Shown here: positions 35,740-44,291 of the stretch, piece after piece
Position numbering within the stretch: position 1 is the first letter of the stretch
Layout: the number at the start of each line of letters is the position of its first letter
NCBI GenBank assembly: GCA_029978705.1
Contig: JAPOIY010000008.1
Location: 22,233 to 86,232, forward strand
From: Actinomycetota bacterium
GTDB taxonomy: Bacteria; Actinomycetota; Actinomycetes; S36-B12; GCA-2699445
Direction: 5' to 3'
Length of the DNA: 64,000 bases
Made by a program: the position numbers and the translations under genes
Notes under the pieces: model-generated
The model's database searches: none
What the model was told of the DNA's origin: nothing
The model's input: the letters and a program-made list of their open reading frames with translations, nothing else

Positions 35740-37195
35740 CCGCGCGGGGGGCCACGGAGTCGCCCAGTTCCGCGAGCAGGCCGGACTGCGCCCGGGTGGT
35801 GTCGATCCGGAGGGCCGCCGGCCACGGGTCCCAGCGCGCCGCCATGGCGGCAGCCACGTGCTCGTCAGCCTCCGAACTGTCGCCGCCGGCACCGATGCGG
35901 CGCCGGATCCGCTCGCGGGCCACGGCGCTCGGGACCACGCACTCGATGGCGACCAGGTCGGAAGCGGCGGTCTCGGCCACGGCGGCGGCTGCTCCCCGTT
36001 CCTCCTCCCGCGACCAGGAGGCGTCCAGGATCACCGACTGCCCCAGGGCCAGCAGGCCCTCCGCCCGGCGCAGCATCTCCCGGTACACGGCGGTGCGGTT
36101 CTCCGAGGTGTAGCGGCCGGCGCCCCAGGGCGCACCCGGCCCCGGACCCGGTCCGAAGAGGTCCGTCCGCACGTCGTCGCTGTGGAGGACCGGGAGGCCC
36201 CACCGGGCCGCCGCCGCACCCGCGAGCGTCGTCTTGCCGGTGCCCGGCAGGCCCCCGACCAGGACGAGTCGCACGGCGGCCGCCCTCAGGTGCGCCGTGG
36301 CCTGACCCAGATGGCGCTGACAGCGGGCCCGCCGTTCGGCAGCCCCGATCGGTTGTAGGAGATCGACCTTCGCCCGGATGTGGGCGCGGTAGGCGATCCA
36401 GTGGTGGGCCAGGGACTGGGGCCACGAGTCCTCCGACGCGGACCGGAACGCCGACAGGAAGGACTCCGCCAGGTCCGGTCGCCCCAGGTGCTCGAGGTCC
36501 ATCGCCAGGAAGGCGGCGTCGGCCAGGGTGTCGCCCCGACGGAGCTCGTCGGAGAATTCCAGGCAGTCGATGATGCGGGGGTCGCCCGGCAGGCAGAACA
36601 CGGCGTCGGCGCGCAGATCGCCGTGGCCGTCCCGGATCCGACCGGCCGCGACCCGCTGCGCGAAAAGAGGCGCCCGGCCCCGCACGTACCGCAGCGCCAG
36701 AGCGGCCGCCTCGGCGCCAGGACCGTCCCCGATCATCCCGGCCAGGGCGTCGATCTCCGTCCGCCAGCGACCGCCCACATCGGCGGCGGTGCCGATGCCA
36801 CCCGCGCCCCGGAGGGGATCCTGGCTCCGGTGCAGAGCGGCCAGGGACTCCGCCGTGGCGCTCAGGCAGCGTTCGGCGCGATCCGTCGCGAGCAGGTGGT
36901 CGAGCCGGCGCGCCTCGGGTAGCCGGCGCATGACCACGGCGTGGTCCACGACCCGGCCGGAGCGGTCGGTCACGGCCGCCAGGCCCAGGTAGACGTCCGG
37001 CGCGAGTCGACGGTTGAGGCTCACCTCGCGCACGCAGGTGGCGAAGCGGGCGGCGGGCGTCGTGAGATCGACGAAGGGGAGCCGGACCGGCTTCTTGACC
37101 TTGTACGCACGGTCCTCGGTGAGGGCGACCACAGCGGTGTGGGTCTCCTGGTACTGCGCCGACAGGCCGAGCCGGGTCAGCCAGTCGGCCAGCAT
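35699..37195 (-). CDS. Bifunctional APH-like kinase / P-loop (zeta-like) ATP-binding protein
   Basis: 498 residues from ATG 37195; no clear ribosome site, so the start may vary. The N-terminal part (about 1-325) is an aminoglycoside-phosphotransferase/HipA-like kinase fold with KVKKPVRLPFVDL and the catalytic HGDLRADAVF loop. The C-terminal part (about 335-498) is a small kinase fold with Walker A LVGGLPGTGKTTLAG. This two-domain form is widespread and annotated as COG2187+COG0645, substrate unknown. It converges on the debranching enzyme and is divergent from the WhiB locus. Confidence 0.85.
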   Translation of the reverse strand: MLADWLTRLGLSAQYQETHTAVVALTEDRAYKVKKPVRLPFVDLTTPAARFATCVREVSLNRRLAPDVYLGLAAVTDRSGRVVDHAVVMRRLPEARRLDHLLATDRAERCLSATAESLAALHRSQDPLRGAGGIGTAADVGGRWRTEIDALAGMIGDGPGAEAAALALRYVRGRAPLFAQRVAAGRIRDGHGDLRADAVFCLPGDPRIIDCLEFSDELRRGDTLADAAFLAMDLEHLGRPDLAESFLSAFRSASEDSWPQSLAHHWIAYRAHIRAKVDLLQPIGAAERRARCQRHLGQATAHLRAAAVRLVLVGGLPGTGKTTLAGAAAARWGLPVLHSDDVRTDLFGPGPGPGAPWGAGRYTSENRTAVYREMLRRAEGLLALGQSVILDASWSREEERGAAAAVAETAASDLVAIECVVPSAVARERIRRRIGAGGDSSEADEHVAAAMAARWDPWPAALRIDTTRAQSGLLAELGDSVAPRAVRDAPPRRPPAGH

Positions 37196-37255
37196 CCGAC
37201 CGGCGGCAGGCGGTTGCGAGCGTGCCAGCGGTGTCCCCTTTCGCCGCGACCCTAT

Positions 37256-37277
37256 CCGGGCCCCGTGCCGGGCCCGG
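37256..37277. repeat. GC-rich inverted repeat in the kinase/WhiB divergent region
   Basis: Arms CCGGGCCC (37256-37263) and GGGCCCGG (37270-37277) flank a 6-nt loop. The site sits 61 bp upstream of the kinase start and immediately before or at the GTG of the Cys-containing mini-ORF. It is not in a terminator position because the flanking genes diverge, so an operator or 5'-UTR hairpin is more likely. Confidence 0.4.
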
Positions 37278-37384
37278 TGGGGGATCAGGGGTGGACCTTG
37301 GTCAACTACGGGTGCATCCCCTGTGGGGCGGTGCTCTCGGTCGACACCGTGGAGATCCAATGCCCGGCAGGGGCGGAACAGTAG
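37277..37384 (+). CDS. 35-residue Cys-containing mini-protein upstream of whiB
   Basis: GTG-started frame ending 9 bp before the WhiB start. It contains NYGCIPCGAVLSVDTVE and then a third cysteine four residues on, a compact CxxC...C pattern suggestive of a small metal- or cluster-binding peptide. No ribosome binding site is evident. The amino-acid content is ordinary and non-repetitive, unlike most chance frames in such GC-rich DNA. It could be co-transcribed with whiB. Confidence 0.35.
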   Translation: MGDQGWTLVNYGCIPCGAVLSVDTVEIQCPAGAEQ

Positions 37385-37393
37385 GAGGTCGAC

Positions 37394-37645
37394 ATGGTTG
37401 CCGGACCGTCGTGGTGGGAGCGCGCAGCATGCGCGGGAGCCCCCTTGGAGGCGTTCTTCGAGGAGTACCGGTCGCGGGGGAAGTCGCGGGCGGCGGAGTA
37501 CTGCCGGTCGTGTCCCGTCACGCAGGAATGCCTGCAGGACGCGTTGCGGGCCGAGTCCCAGCAGTACGCCGGTCCGTGGGGTTACCGCGCGGGCAAGACC
37601 GCGGTCGAGCGGCGCGCGCTGGGCCGCTACCAACGGTCCGCATGA
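37394..37645 (+). CDS. WhiB-family iron-sulfur transcriptional regulator
   Basis: 83 residues; AGGAGG precedes ATG 37394. Four cluster-binding cysteines are in the family order: Cys13, Cys37, Cys40, Cys46 (CRSCPVTQEC). The turn motif, usually GVWGG, is GPWGY here, and a basic C-terminal tail follows as in DNA-binding members. WhiB proteins bind a [4Fe-4S] cluster and the primary sigma factor. It lies between the kinase fusion and a PAS/LuxR regulator on the same strand, forming a small regulatory patch. Confidence 0.92.
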   Translation: MVAGPSWWERAACAGAPLEAFFEEYRSRGKSRAAEYCRSCPVTQECLQDALRAESQQYAGPWGYRAGKTAVERRALGRYQRSA

Positions 37646-37760
37646 GGGGGGTAGCCCGCACGTCGGTGGGAAGCAGCCCACTGATCGAGAGGCGCGCCTA
37701 CCCCCCATCCGTGACCGTGTGTGATGTTGAAGTCGGTGTTCAGCGCCGCGGGGAGGATTG

Positions 37761-39278
37761 ATGATGACGTCGGTGGAGGTTGCCCTCGATGGGAAGGCGG
37801 CTCCGGCTCGGGCCGTCCCACAGGAGCGCACGGCGGGGGTGGGGGATGCCGCCCGCCAAGTGGACATCGACGATTTCGTCGACCCGTGTGTGCTGTTGCA
37901 GGCAGTGCGGGACGCCGACGGTGAGATAACGGACCTCGTCGTCGTGGCGGCGAACCGGATGGCCGCCGACGATCTGGGGTACGTGGCTGCGGGGCTGATC
38001 GGGCGCCCGCTGTCGGCCCTGGGCACGCAGCCCGCCGGCCGCCAATTGGTCGATCTGCTGCGGCCCGTGCTGGCCGACCAGCGGTCCGTCCGGTTGGACG
38101 ACTACGGGTTCATGTCCCGCCCGGATCTGCGCGCGATCGAACGGTGGTGTGACCTGCGGGCGGTCCCCGCCGGCGCGGACCGCGTCCTGTGGACCTGGCG
38201 TGACGTGACGAACCGGTATCAGGAGCAGCAGGGGTTGCGGGCCAGCCGGGACCGGCTCCGGCGCAGTCTGACGGCTTCACCGCTGGGAATCGCCGTCACC
38301 GATCTGCAGGGTCGGTTCTCCGAGGTGAACCGTTCGTTCAGCCGTTTCCTGGGGCGCGACTGGGAGTGGTTGCAGAACCACTCCATCGACGACGTTCTGG
38401 CGCCGGGCGACGACGCGGCCTTCCGACAGATCGTGCGGTCCCTCCTGGTGGGGGACGTGGCCAAGGTGGAACAGCGCCAGCGGTTCATCTCGACATCGGG
38501 TACGACGCGGGACGCGGTGCACACGGTCGCGCTGTTGTGGGACCAGGGCTCGCCGGCCGGGTACGTCAGCTGCATCAAGCCGCTGGACGACGACGAGTTG
38601 GGCCCCCCCGACGACCCGCCACTGACGACGTCCACGGTCCAAGTCGTCTGTGACGATCAGTCGCCGCTGTGGGGGGACGCCCTGGCCGCCCTTCTCGAGC
38701 GACAGCCCACGATGAGAGTGCCGCGCCCGGTCGTCCTGTCCGCCCTGCGGCCCACGCTGACCGACTCGCCACCCGACGTGGTGGTGGCGCTGGTCGGTGG
38801 CGCGGTGCGCGGGCAGCAGCAGATGTCGCAGTTGCTGCAGGCGATGCGGGAGTACCCCGACATCGGTCTGGTGGTCCTGTCGGCAGGCAACGGCCGGCAG
38901 GCGGAGGAACTGCTCCGGGAGCGGAGTTCCGCGGTCGCCTTCCTGCCCGCCCAGAGCACCAGTGACGTGGGCGTGATCGTCCGCGCCGTCGATGCGGTCG
39001 CGCGGGGAATGGCCGCGATCGATCGGGAGGCGATCGCTGAGCTGGTGGGTCCCCGGCGTCCCGGGGTGCGTCTGAACCGGCTGAGCGACCGGGAGATCCA
39101 GGTCCTGGACCTCATGGCGGAGGGATACGACAACCACGCCATCGCGGAGCGGATCTTCGTGAGCGTCAAGGCGGTCGAGAACTACGTCGGCACCATCTTC
39201 CGCAAACTGCGGCTGAACGACGAGAGCGGTACCAACCGCCGGGTCCGGGCCGCGTTGCTGTACCTCGGCGAGTTCTGA
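37761..39278 (+). CDS. PAS-domain LuxR-family regulator with receiver-like domain lacking the phospho-Asp
   Basis: 505 residues; GGAGG precedes the ATG cluster at 37761/37764. The order is a PAS-like region (about 30-145), a second PAS domain (about 155-270, SLTASPLGIAVTDLQG), a receiver-like domain (about 295-430) and a LuxR helix-turn-helix (RLSDREIQVLDLMAEGYDN, about 440-500). The receiver keeps the N-terminal acidic pair (VCDDQ) but the strand normally ending in the phospho-acceptor reads PDVVVALVGG, so it is probably not phosphorylated. Signal input is therefore likely through PAS. No histidine kinase is adjacent. Confidence 0.82.
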   Translation: MMTSVEVALDGKAAPARAVPQERTAGVGDAARQVDIDDFVDPCVLLQAVRDADGEITDLVVVAANRMAADDLGYVAAGLIGRPLSALGTQPAGRQLVDLLRPVLADQRSVRLDDYGFMSRPDLRAIERWCDLRAVPAGADRVLWTWRDVTNRYQEQQGLRASRDRLRRSLTASPLGIAVTDLQGRFSEVNRSFSRFLGRDWEWLQNHSIDDVLAPGDDAAFRQIVRSLLVGDVAKVEQRQRFISTSGTTRDAVHTVALLWDQGSPAGYVSCIKPLDDDELGPPDDPPLTTSTVQVVCDDQSPLWGDALAALLERQPTMRVPRPVVLSALRPTLTDSPPDVVVALVGGAVRGQQQMSQLLQAMREYPDIGLVVLSAGNGRQAEELLRERSSAVAFLPAQSTSDVGVIVRAVDAVARGMAAIDREAIAELVGPRRPGVRLNRLSDREIQVLDLMAEGYDNHAIAERIFVSVKAVENYVGTIFRKLRLNDESGTNRRVRAALLYLGEF

Positions 39279-39371
39279 CCCGGGGGGGTGGCCGCGGCGA
39301 CGCGGGGGGACACCCACTGGGAGCCACCGCCCGATCCGCAGCAGGATTCCTGGGGTCGGGAGGAGACGCTG

Positions 39372-39494
39372 ATGTTGTGGGGATTGGTCGACCTGTTGGG
39401 TCTGCTGGCCGGGGTCACGCTGGTGGCCGGCACAGTATGGGCATCGTGGTATCTGGTGCGGGACCTACGCCGGCACAACTCCCACCGGGCCTGA
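39372..39494 (+). CDS. 40-residue single-helix membrane protein
   Basis: ATG 39372 has GGAGG about 8 nt upstream. The sequence is one membrane helix followed by a short basic tail LVRDLRRHNSHRA. Its helix and tail align with the start of the small protein at 19553 (M-x-W at the start, LG at 9-10, VW near 22-23, then R-x-L-R-x-H). The function is unknown. Its last 30 bp overlap the convergent P-type ATPase gene. Confidence 0.55.
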   Translation: MLWGLVDLLGLLAGVTLVAGTVWASWYLVRDLRRHNSHRA

Positions 39495-41996
39495 TCGTCG
39501 CGCGGAACCGTGCTTGACGGCGGAGTCGAGCAGGACGAGGCCCACCGCCCCGGCCGCCATCACCGGTAGCACCGCCCACGGGGGCCACGCCTGGCCCAGG
39601 GCAGTCGCGACGACGGGGACCACCAGGGTGATGCAGCCGAACGTCAGACTGAACAGCACCGCCGCGATCAGGAACCGGTTTCCTCCCGGGGTGTGGTGCC
39701 AGGCAGGCCGGGAGGTGCTGCGGCAGGCGAACGCGTTGGCCATCTGGCAGACGATCACGCTGAGGTAGGCGCCGCCGGAAGCTGTCGCCAGGGCTGTCGT
39801 TGCCGACGTCGGGAACCAGCCGCCCAGGGCCAGCGCCACCACGAACACACTCATCTCCGTCGCGGCCTCCCATGGCCCGAGCACCCCGAACGCCCGGACA
39901 GCCACGGTGCGGTCCAGGAGGGCACCGGACACCGGCGGATGCTCCAACGTGCGTGGCGACGGCGGAGTGGCTCCCAGGGCGATGGCGGTGACGGTGTCCG
40001 CGCCGATGTCGATGAAGAGGATCTGCAAGACCCCCAGGGCCAGCGGGAAGGTGCCGGCGGACACGGCCCACACCAGGAACGGCACCAGCTCGGCCACGTT
40101 CGCCGACAGGTGGTAGGTCAAGAACTTGCGCGCATTGCGAAAGGTCCCCCGGCCCTGTCGCACAGCGGAAACGATCGTCGCGAAGTGGTCGTCCAGCAGC
40201 ACCAGGTCGGCCGCCTCGCGGGCCACGTCTGTGCCTGTCTGCCCCATCGCGACCCCGATGTCGGCCTCCGTGAGGGCGGGAGCGTCGTTCACGCCGTCGC
40301 CGGTCATGGCGACCACGTCCCCCCGCGCCCGCAGCGCCTGGGCGATGGCCAGTTTCTCCTCGGGGGTGATGCGGGCGAACACCGCCCCGTCCACGGCGGC
40401 CAACCGGGCCAACTCGACCGGGTCGTCCGGTAGGGAGCCGCCCACGAGGACGGGGGAGCTGGGCAGCCCCAGGCCGATCTGGGTCGCGATCGCACGCGCC
40501 GTGCGGGGATGGTCGCCGGTCACCATCGCCAACCGGATCCCGGCCCGGCGGCAGTCGGCGATCGCTTCCCGGACGCCCTCGCGGGGCGGGTCCTGGAAGG
40601 CCAGGAGACCGAGGAGGGTCAGCGCATCCGGATCCGCGCCGGCGGCCACCGCGAGCACCCGCCGTCCCCCGGCCGTGTAGTCCGCCAACGCCTGGTGAGC
40701 GGGTGGGGGTACCGCCACGCAGCGGCGGAAGACGGCCTCCGGGGCGCCCTTGACCAGGACGCGGTCGGGGAGGAGGGCTTCGGTGGTCAGTCGCTCCGGG
40801 TCGAAGGGCAGGTACTGGTGTTGGGGGCGGGCATCGGGGAGGTGCAGCCGGTGGGCCAGCGTGTCCACGGCTGCGTCCATGGGATCCCCTTCGGCCAGCC
40901 ACTGGCCGTCGGCTCCCAGCCGCACCCGACCTTCGGAGCACAGCCGTGCGGCGCGGGCGACGTCGTGCAGCGGCGGGATCGCGTCGGGGGAGTCCGCCCG
41001 GACCACGGCCTGTGGCGCGTATCCGGGTCCCTCCACCGCGACCCGCCCGGCGGGGGTCCAGACCGCGACGACGTTCATGCGGTTCTGCGTCAGGGTCCCG
41101 GTCTTGTCGGTGCAGATGACGGTGGTCGCGCCCAGTGTCTCCACGGACTCCAGGCGGCGCACGAGAGCCTGCTCGCGGGCCATCCGCTGGGCGCCGATCG
41201 CCAGCGACAAGGTGACGGTGGGCAGCAGACCTTCCGGAACGAGGGCCACGATCACGCCCACCCCGAAGACGACGGCGCTGCTCAAGGGCGCTCCCAGCAC
41301 AGACATGACCGCGGTGAAGACGATCCCCACGATGACGGCGATGCCGCCGAGCCGCAGGACCAGGTGCCGGATGTCGCGCTCCAGCGGAGTGGGCGGCCGA
41401 TGCCGTGCGGCGCTCATCCGCGCGATGCGCGCGAACTCGGTCGCACCACCCGTGGCGCTGACCGTCGCGGTGGCGGTGCCGCGCACGACGTAGGTGCCGC
41501 CGAACAGGCTGTCCCCCGGGACCGGGTGTTCGGGCACGCTCTCCCCGGTGAGGCTGGACGTGTCGACCTGCAGCGCCGCCGCCGCCCGACAGGTCATGTC
41601 GGCGGGAATGCGGTCGCCCTCCTCCAACAGGACCACGTCACCGGGTACGACGGTGATGGCATCGACCATGAGGGTGGTCCCGTCACGTCGTACCCGCGCC
41701 CGCAGCGGCAGGAGGTGGCGCAGTCGGTCGGCGGCCCGTTCCGCCCGGTACTCCTGGACGAACGAGAACGTCCCGTTGATGACGATGACGAGGACGATCG
41801 CAGCCGCAAGTTGGGGCATGCCGGCGACCAGGGAAAGGCCGGCGGCGACCCACAGCATCACCGCGAAGAAGTGCGCGAACTGGCGGGTGGCATGACGCCA
41901 CAGGGGGACCCCCCGGGCGGTGGGCAGCGTGTTGGGTCCCACCCGCGCCAGGATGCTGGCCGCTTCGGCCGACGTGAGTCCCGGGTACTCCCCCAT
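39465..41996 (-). CDS. P-type (P2-like) cation-transporting ATPase
   Basis: 843 residues from ATG 41996. It starts with a cation-ATPase N-terminal domain (YPGLTSAEAASILARVGPN), then has the actuator motif TGES, the phosphorylation site DKTGTLTQNRM, the ATP-site KGAPE and hinge GDGVNDAPAL. Six C-terminal membrane helices include LFIDIGADTVTAIALG. It belongs with Ca2+/Na+/K+ type P2 ATPases rather than heavy-metal types (no CPC motif); the transported ion is uncertain. It converges with the 40-residue protein. Confidence 0.88.
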   Translation of the reverse strand: MGEYPGLTSAEAASILARVGPNTLPTARGVPLWRHATRQFAHFFAVMLWVAAGLSLVAGMPQLAAAIVLVIVINGTFSFVQEYRAERAADRLRHLLPLRARVRRDGTTLMVDAITVVPGDVVLLEEGDRIPADMTCRAAAALQVDTSSLTGESVPEHPVPGDSLFGGTYVVRGTATATVSATGGATEFARIARMSAARHRPPTPLERDIRHLVLRLGGIAVIVGIVFTAVMSVLGAPLSSAVVFGVGVIVALVPEGLLPTVTLSLAIGAQRMAREQALVRRLESVETLGATTVICTDKTGTLTQNRMNVVAVWTPAGRVAVEGPGYAPQAVVRADSPDAIPPLHDVARAARLCSEGRVRLGADGQWLAEGDPMDAAVDTLAHRLHLPDARPQHQYLPFDPERLTTEALLPDRVLVKGAPEAVFRRCVAVPPPAHQALADYTAGGRRVLAVAAGADPDALTLLGLLAFQDPPREGVREAIADCRRAGIRLAMVTGDHPRTARAIATQIGLGLPSSPVLVGGSLPDDPVELARLAAVDGAVFARITPEEKLAIAQALRARGDVVAMTGDGVNDAPALTEADIGVAMGQTGTDVAREAADLVLLDDHFATIVSAVRQGRGTFRNARKFLTYHLSANVAELVPFLVWAVSAGTFPLALGVLQILFIDIGADTVTAIALGATPPSPRTLEHPPVSGALLDRTVAVRAFGVLGPWEAATEMSVFVVALALGGWFPTSATTALATASGGAYLSVIVCQMANAFACRSTSRPAWHHTPGGNRFLIAAVLFSLTFGCITLVVPVVATALGQAWPPWAVLPVMAAGAVGLVLLDSAVKHGSARRSGPVGVVPA

Positions 41997-42043
41997 GTCT
42001 CCAGGGTGCGCCGGAAGTAGGGACTGCGGCAGTCCCCAGGGAC

Positions 42044-42502
42044 TCAGTCGGGGTCGGGGAATGCGGCGAGGTACTCGAGGGTGCGGTGGTCCCGGACCCC
42101 GGCGAAGCATTCTGTCAGTGCGGTCGCGAAGACGTCGCCCGGTGCCACGGCATCGAACAGGGTCATGGAGGAGTGGAACTTGCGGGCGTCCAGCTGGCCG
42201 AAGATGCGCGAGGCGTCCGTGCGGCCACCGGCGAGGACCAGTCGCGTGGCCTCCCGCAGCCGCGCGCCCAACGTCGGGTCCGAGACGTACGCCACCGCCT
42301 CGTCGCGGGACATGATGGCGAAGTGGTGTGCCGTGGGAGTGTGGCCGAGGTCGACCTGGGGGAAGACGAACCACATCCAGTGCCCGGTCTTCTTTCCCGA
42401 CCGGAGTTCAGCGGTGACACCGTGCCAGGTGATGGTCGGGTGATGGGGGTCCGCGCCGTCCTGGGCGGTGACGAATCGCTGCAGGTCGTACGCATCGCTC
42501 AC
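42044..42502 (-). CDS. DUF1810 family protein
   Basis: 152 residues from GTG 42502, chosen because GGAGG lies 5 nt upstream and the protein then starts SDAYDLQRFVTAQ. The conserved GKKTGHWMWFVFPQ segment identifies DUF1810; RKFHSSMTLF is also typical. It is a small cytoplasmic protein. Its function is not firmly established. It is divergent from the photolyase-like gene with only 74 bp between starts. Confidence 0.88.
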   Translation of the reverse strand: MSDAYDLQRFVTAQDGADPHHPTITWHGVTAELRSGKKTGHWMWFVFPQVDLGHTPTAHHFAIMSRDEAVAYVSDPTLGARLREATRLVLAGGRTDASRIFGQLDARKFHSSMTLFDAVAPGDVFATALTECFAGVRDHRTLEYLAAFPDPD

Positions 42503-42576
42503 GGCGGCCTCCTGTCCCACGTCATCATCACACGGTCCGGCCTCGCCTTCGCGGCGGCTACCCGCCACCATGCGGT

Positions 42577-43788
42577 GTGAGGCAACTGCCACCCCCGCGC
42601 ACCCATACCGCTGCGCGATGGGTCGAACAGCACCTGGGCGATCTGGTGGCCGGACCGGTGCAGACGTCCCCCATCGCGGGCGGCCAGAGTGCCGCAGACC
42701 GGGCCCTGGCGTCCTTCGATGTCGCGGGCTACGCCGCGAACCGCAACGAGGTCTGGCCCCCGTCGCGGCGGGGTGCCTCCGGGCTCTCGCCGTACATCCG
42801 CCACGGACTGTTGTCCCTGCGCCGCGTCTGGGACCACGTGGCCGGGGGGCCGCCGCGGGACGTCGGCAAGTTCCGCGATGAGCTCCTGTGGCAGGAGTAC
42901 GGCCGCCACCTCTACGCCCGTGTGGGGTCGCGGACCGGGACGTCGCTGCGGTACCGCGTGGCAGAGCGAAGGGATGGACAGCAGGCCTGGCCTGAGGAAG
43001 CCGCCTGCTTGGCCGAGAGTGCGGCTGAGTTGCGCCGATCCGGTTGGCTGCCCAACCAGTCGCGGATGTGGTGGGCGTCCCAGTGGACGGTGCGCGCGGG
43101 CCGCGGCTGGCGCGACGGCGAGGACTTCTTCTTCCGGCATCTGCTCGACGGATCCCGGGCCGCCAACCGGCTGGGGTGGCAGTGGACGGTCGGGGCTCTC
43201 ACAGGGCGTCCGTACCTGTTCACCAGGGAGCAAGTCAGGCGACGGGCGCCGACGATGTGCGCGGAGTGCCCGCTGTCGCAGGCGTGCCCCGTCGAGACCC
43301 CACCGGACGAACGGGCACTGGCGCCCGTGGCGGACGCGATGGACCTGCTGCGTCACGACAGCGATGTCCGCGCTACGGCCGGACCCGAGCGGGCCGACGT
43401 GTCCGGTGCGCCGCGTGCGGTGTGGGTGACCGCGGAGAGTCTGGGACTCGCCGACCCGGCGCTGGCGGCGCACCCAGACCTCCCCGTGGTGTTCGTTGTG
43501 GACGAAGGCCTGTTGCGCCGGGTCCGCCTGGCGGCGGTGCGACTGGTCTTCCTGGCGCAGACCCTGGCGGAACTGGCGGAACATCGGGACCTGAGGGTCT
43601 ACCGCGGGCTGCCCCGCGAGGTGCTCCCCCGGCGCGCCCTGGCGGCGACGTTCACCCCGGTGCCCGGATGGCGGCGGCTCGCCGCGACCGTCACCCCGGT
43701 GACGGTGCACCCGTGGCCCTGGTTGCAGCGGCCCGGCGGTGGCCGGCTGCAGTCGTTCAGCGCCTGGCGCCGTTCGGCGGCGAAGTAG
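42577..43788 (+). CDS. Photolyase/cryptochrome-like protein with FAD domain first and truncated photolyase domain last; candidate Fe-S type
   Basis: 403 residues from GTG 42577. Residues about 30-270 are a photolyase FAD-binding domain (SPYIRHGLLSLRRVWDH, RDELLWQEYGRHLY and later WASQWTVRAGRGW, LGWQWTVG). Residues about 285-350 resemble the N-terminal Rossmann-like photolyase domain (VWVTAESLGLADPAL, VVFVVDEG, LVFLAQTLAEL), so the usual domain order is reversed. Cys144, Cys228, Cys231 and Cys237 sit in the FAD domain. Their spacing resembles the four cluster ligands of the Fe-S bacterial cryptochrome/photolyase group. The likely role is light-dependent DNA repair or sensing, unproven. Confidence 0.78.
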   Translation: MRQLPPPRTHTAARWVEQHLGDLVAGPVQTSPIAGGQSAADRALASFDVAGYAANRNEVWPPSRRGASGLSPYIRHGLLSLRRVWDHVAGGPPRDVGKFRDELLWQEYGRHLYARVGSRTGTSLRYRVAERRDGQQAWPEEAACLAESAAELRRSGWLPNQSRMWWASQWTVRAGRGWRDGEDFFFRHLLDGSRAANRLGWQWTVGALTGRPYLFTREQVRRRAPTMCAECPLSQACPVETPPDERALAPVADAMDLLRHDSDVRATAGPERADVSGAPRAVWVTAESLGLADPALAAHPDLPVVFVVDEGLLRRVRLAAVRLVFLAQTLAELAEHRDLRVYRGLPREVLPRRALAATFTPVPGWRRLAATVTPVTVHPWPWLQRPGGGRLQSFSAWRRSAAK

Positions 43789-43881
43789 GGGGACTCCCGC
43801 CGTGCCGGTGGGTTCACTCCCTGTCATCTCCTCGCGTTGCGGAGCACCGTGGCGCAACAGATCAATTCGGAGGGGATCCAG

Positions 43882-44289
43882 ATGGCAGACGGCAGCAGGG
43901 CGGAGCGGCCGGGAGCGGATTCCCGCTGCCCGCAGTGTGAGCGAGCGACGCACCCCGACACCGGGAGTCGGATGGCGCTGACCCACCCGTCGTTCCGGGA
44001 TCCGGTCGTAGCGGATGCTGCGTTCGTGTCCGAGTGCGGTGGTCCCCGCGCCCTGGCCGGGAACATCGCTTCGCGGGTGGGCGACCCGGCCGCTGTTCCG
44101 CTGCCCCTGCGGTTCGCCTTCGCACGGGGGCGCGGCGAGGACTACCGACTGCATGTCGCCTACCTCTACCGCGACGGGCACAGCGTGGTCGTGCGCAGGT
44201 TCCGGCAGGGCGACCCCGTCGTGGCGCGGGTCCGACTTCCGCGCAGCCGTCGCCCGGAGTGGTTGACGGCGGTCACCGGGGAGCGGTGA
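43882..44289 (+). CDS. Small protein with N-terminal CPQC motif
   Basis: 135 residues from ATG 43882 (CGGAGGGG 8 nt upstream). It begins with a hydrophilic segment containing CPQC, possibly half a zinc ribbon, then a beta-rich domain (about 50-130) with PLPLRFAFARG and a VAYLYRDG strand pair. I do not recognise a family. It lies directly upstream of the degenerate GGDEF protein (starts 2 bp apart from its stop or overlapping if GTG 44286 is used), so they are probably a two-gene unit. Confidence 0.6.
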   Translation: MADGSRAERPGADSRCPQCERATHPDTGSRMALTHPSFRDPVVADAAFVSECGGPRALAGNIASRVGDPAAVPLPLRFAFARGRGEDYRLHVAYLYRDGHSVVVRRFRQGDPVVARVRLPRSRRPEWLTAVTGER

Positions 44290-44291
44290 CG

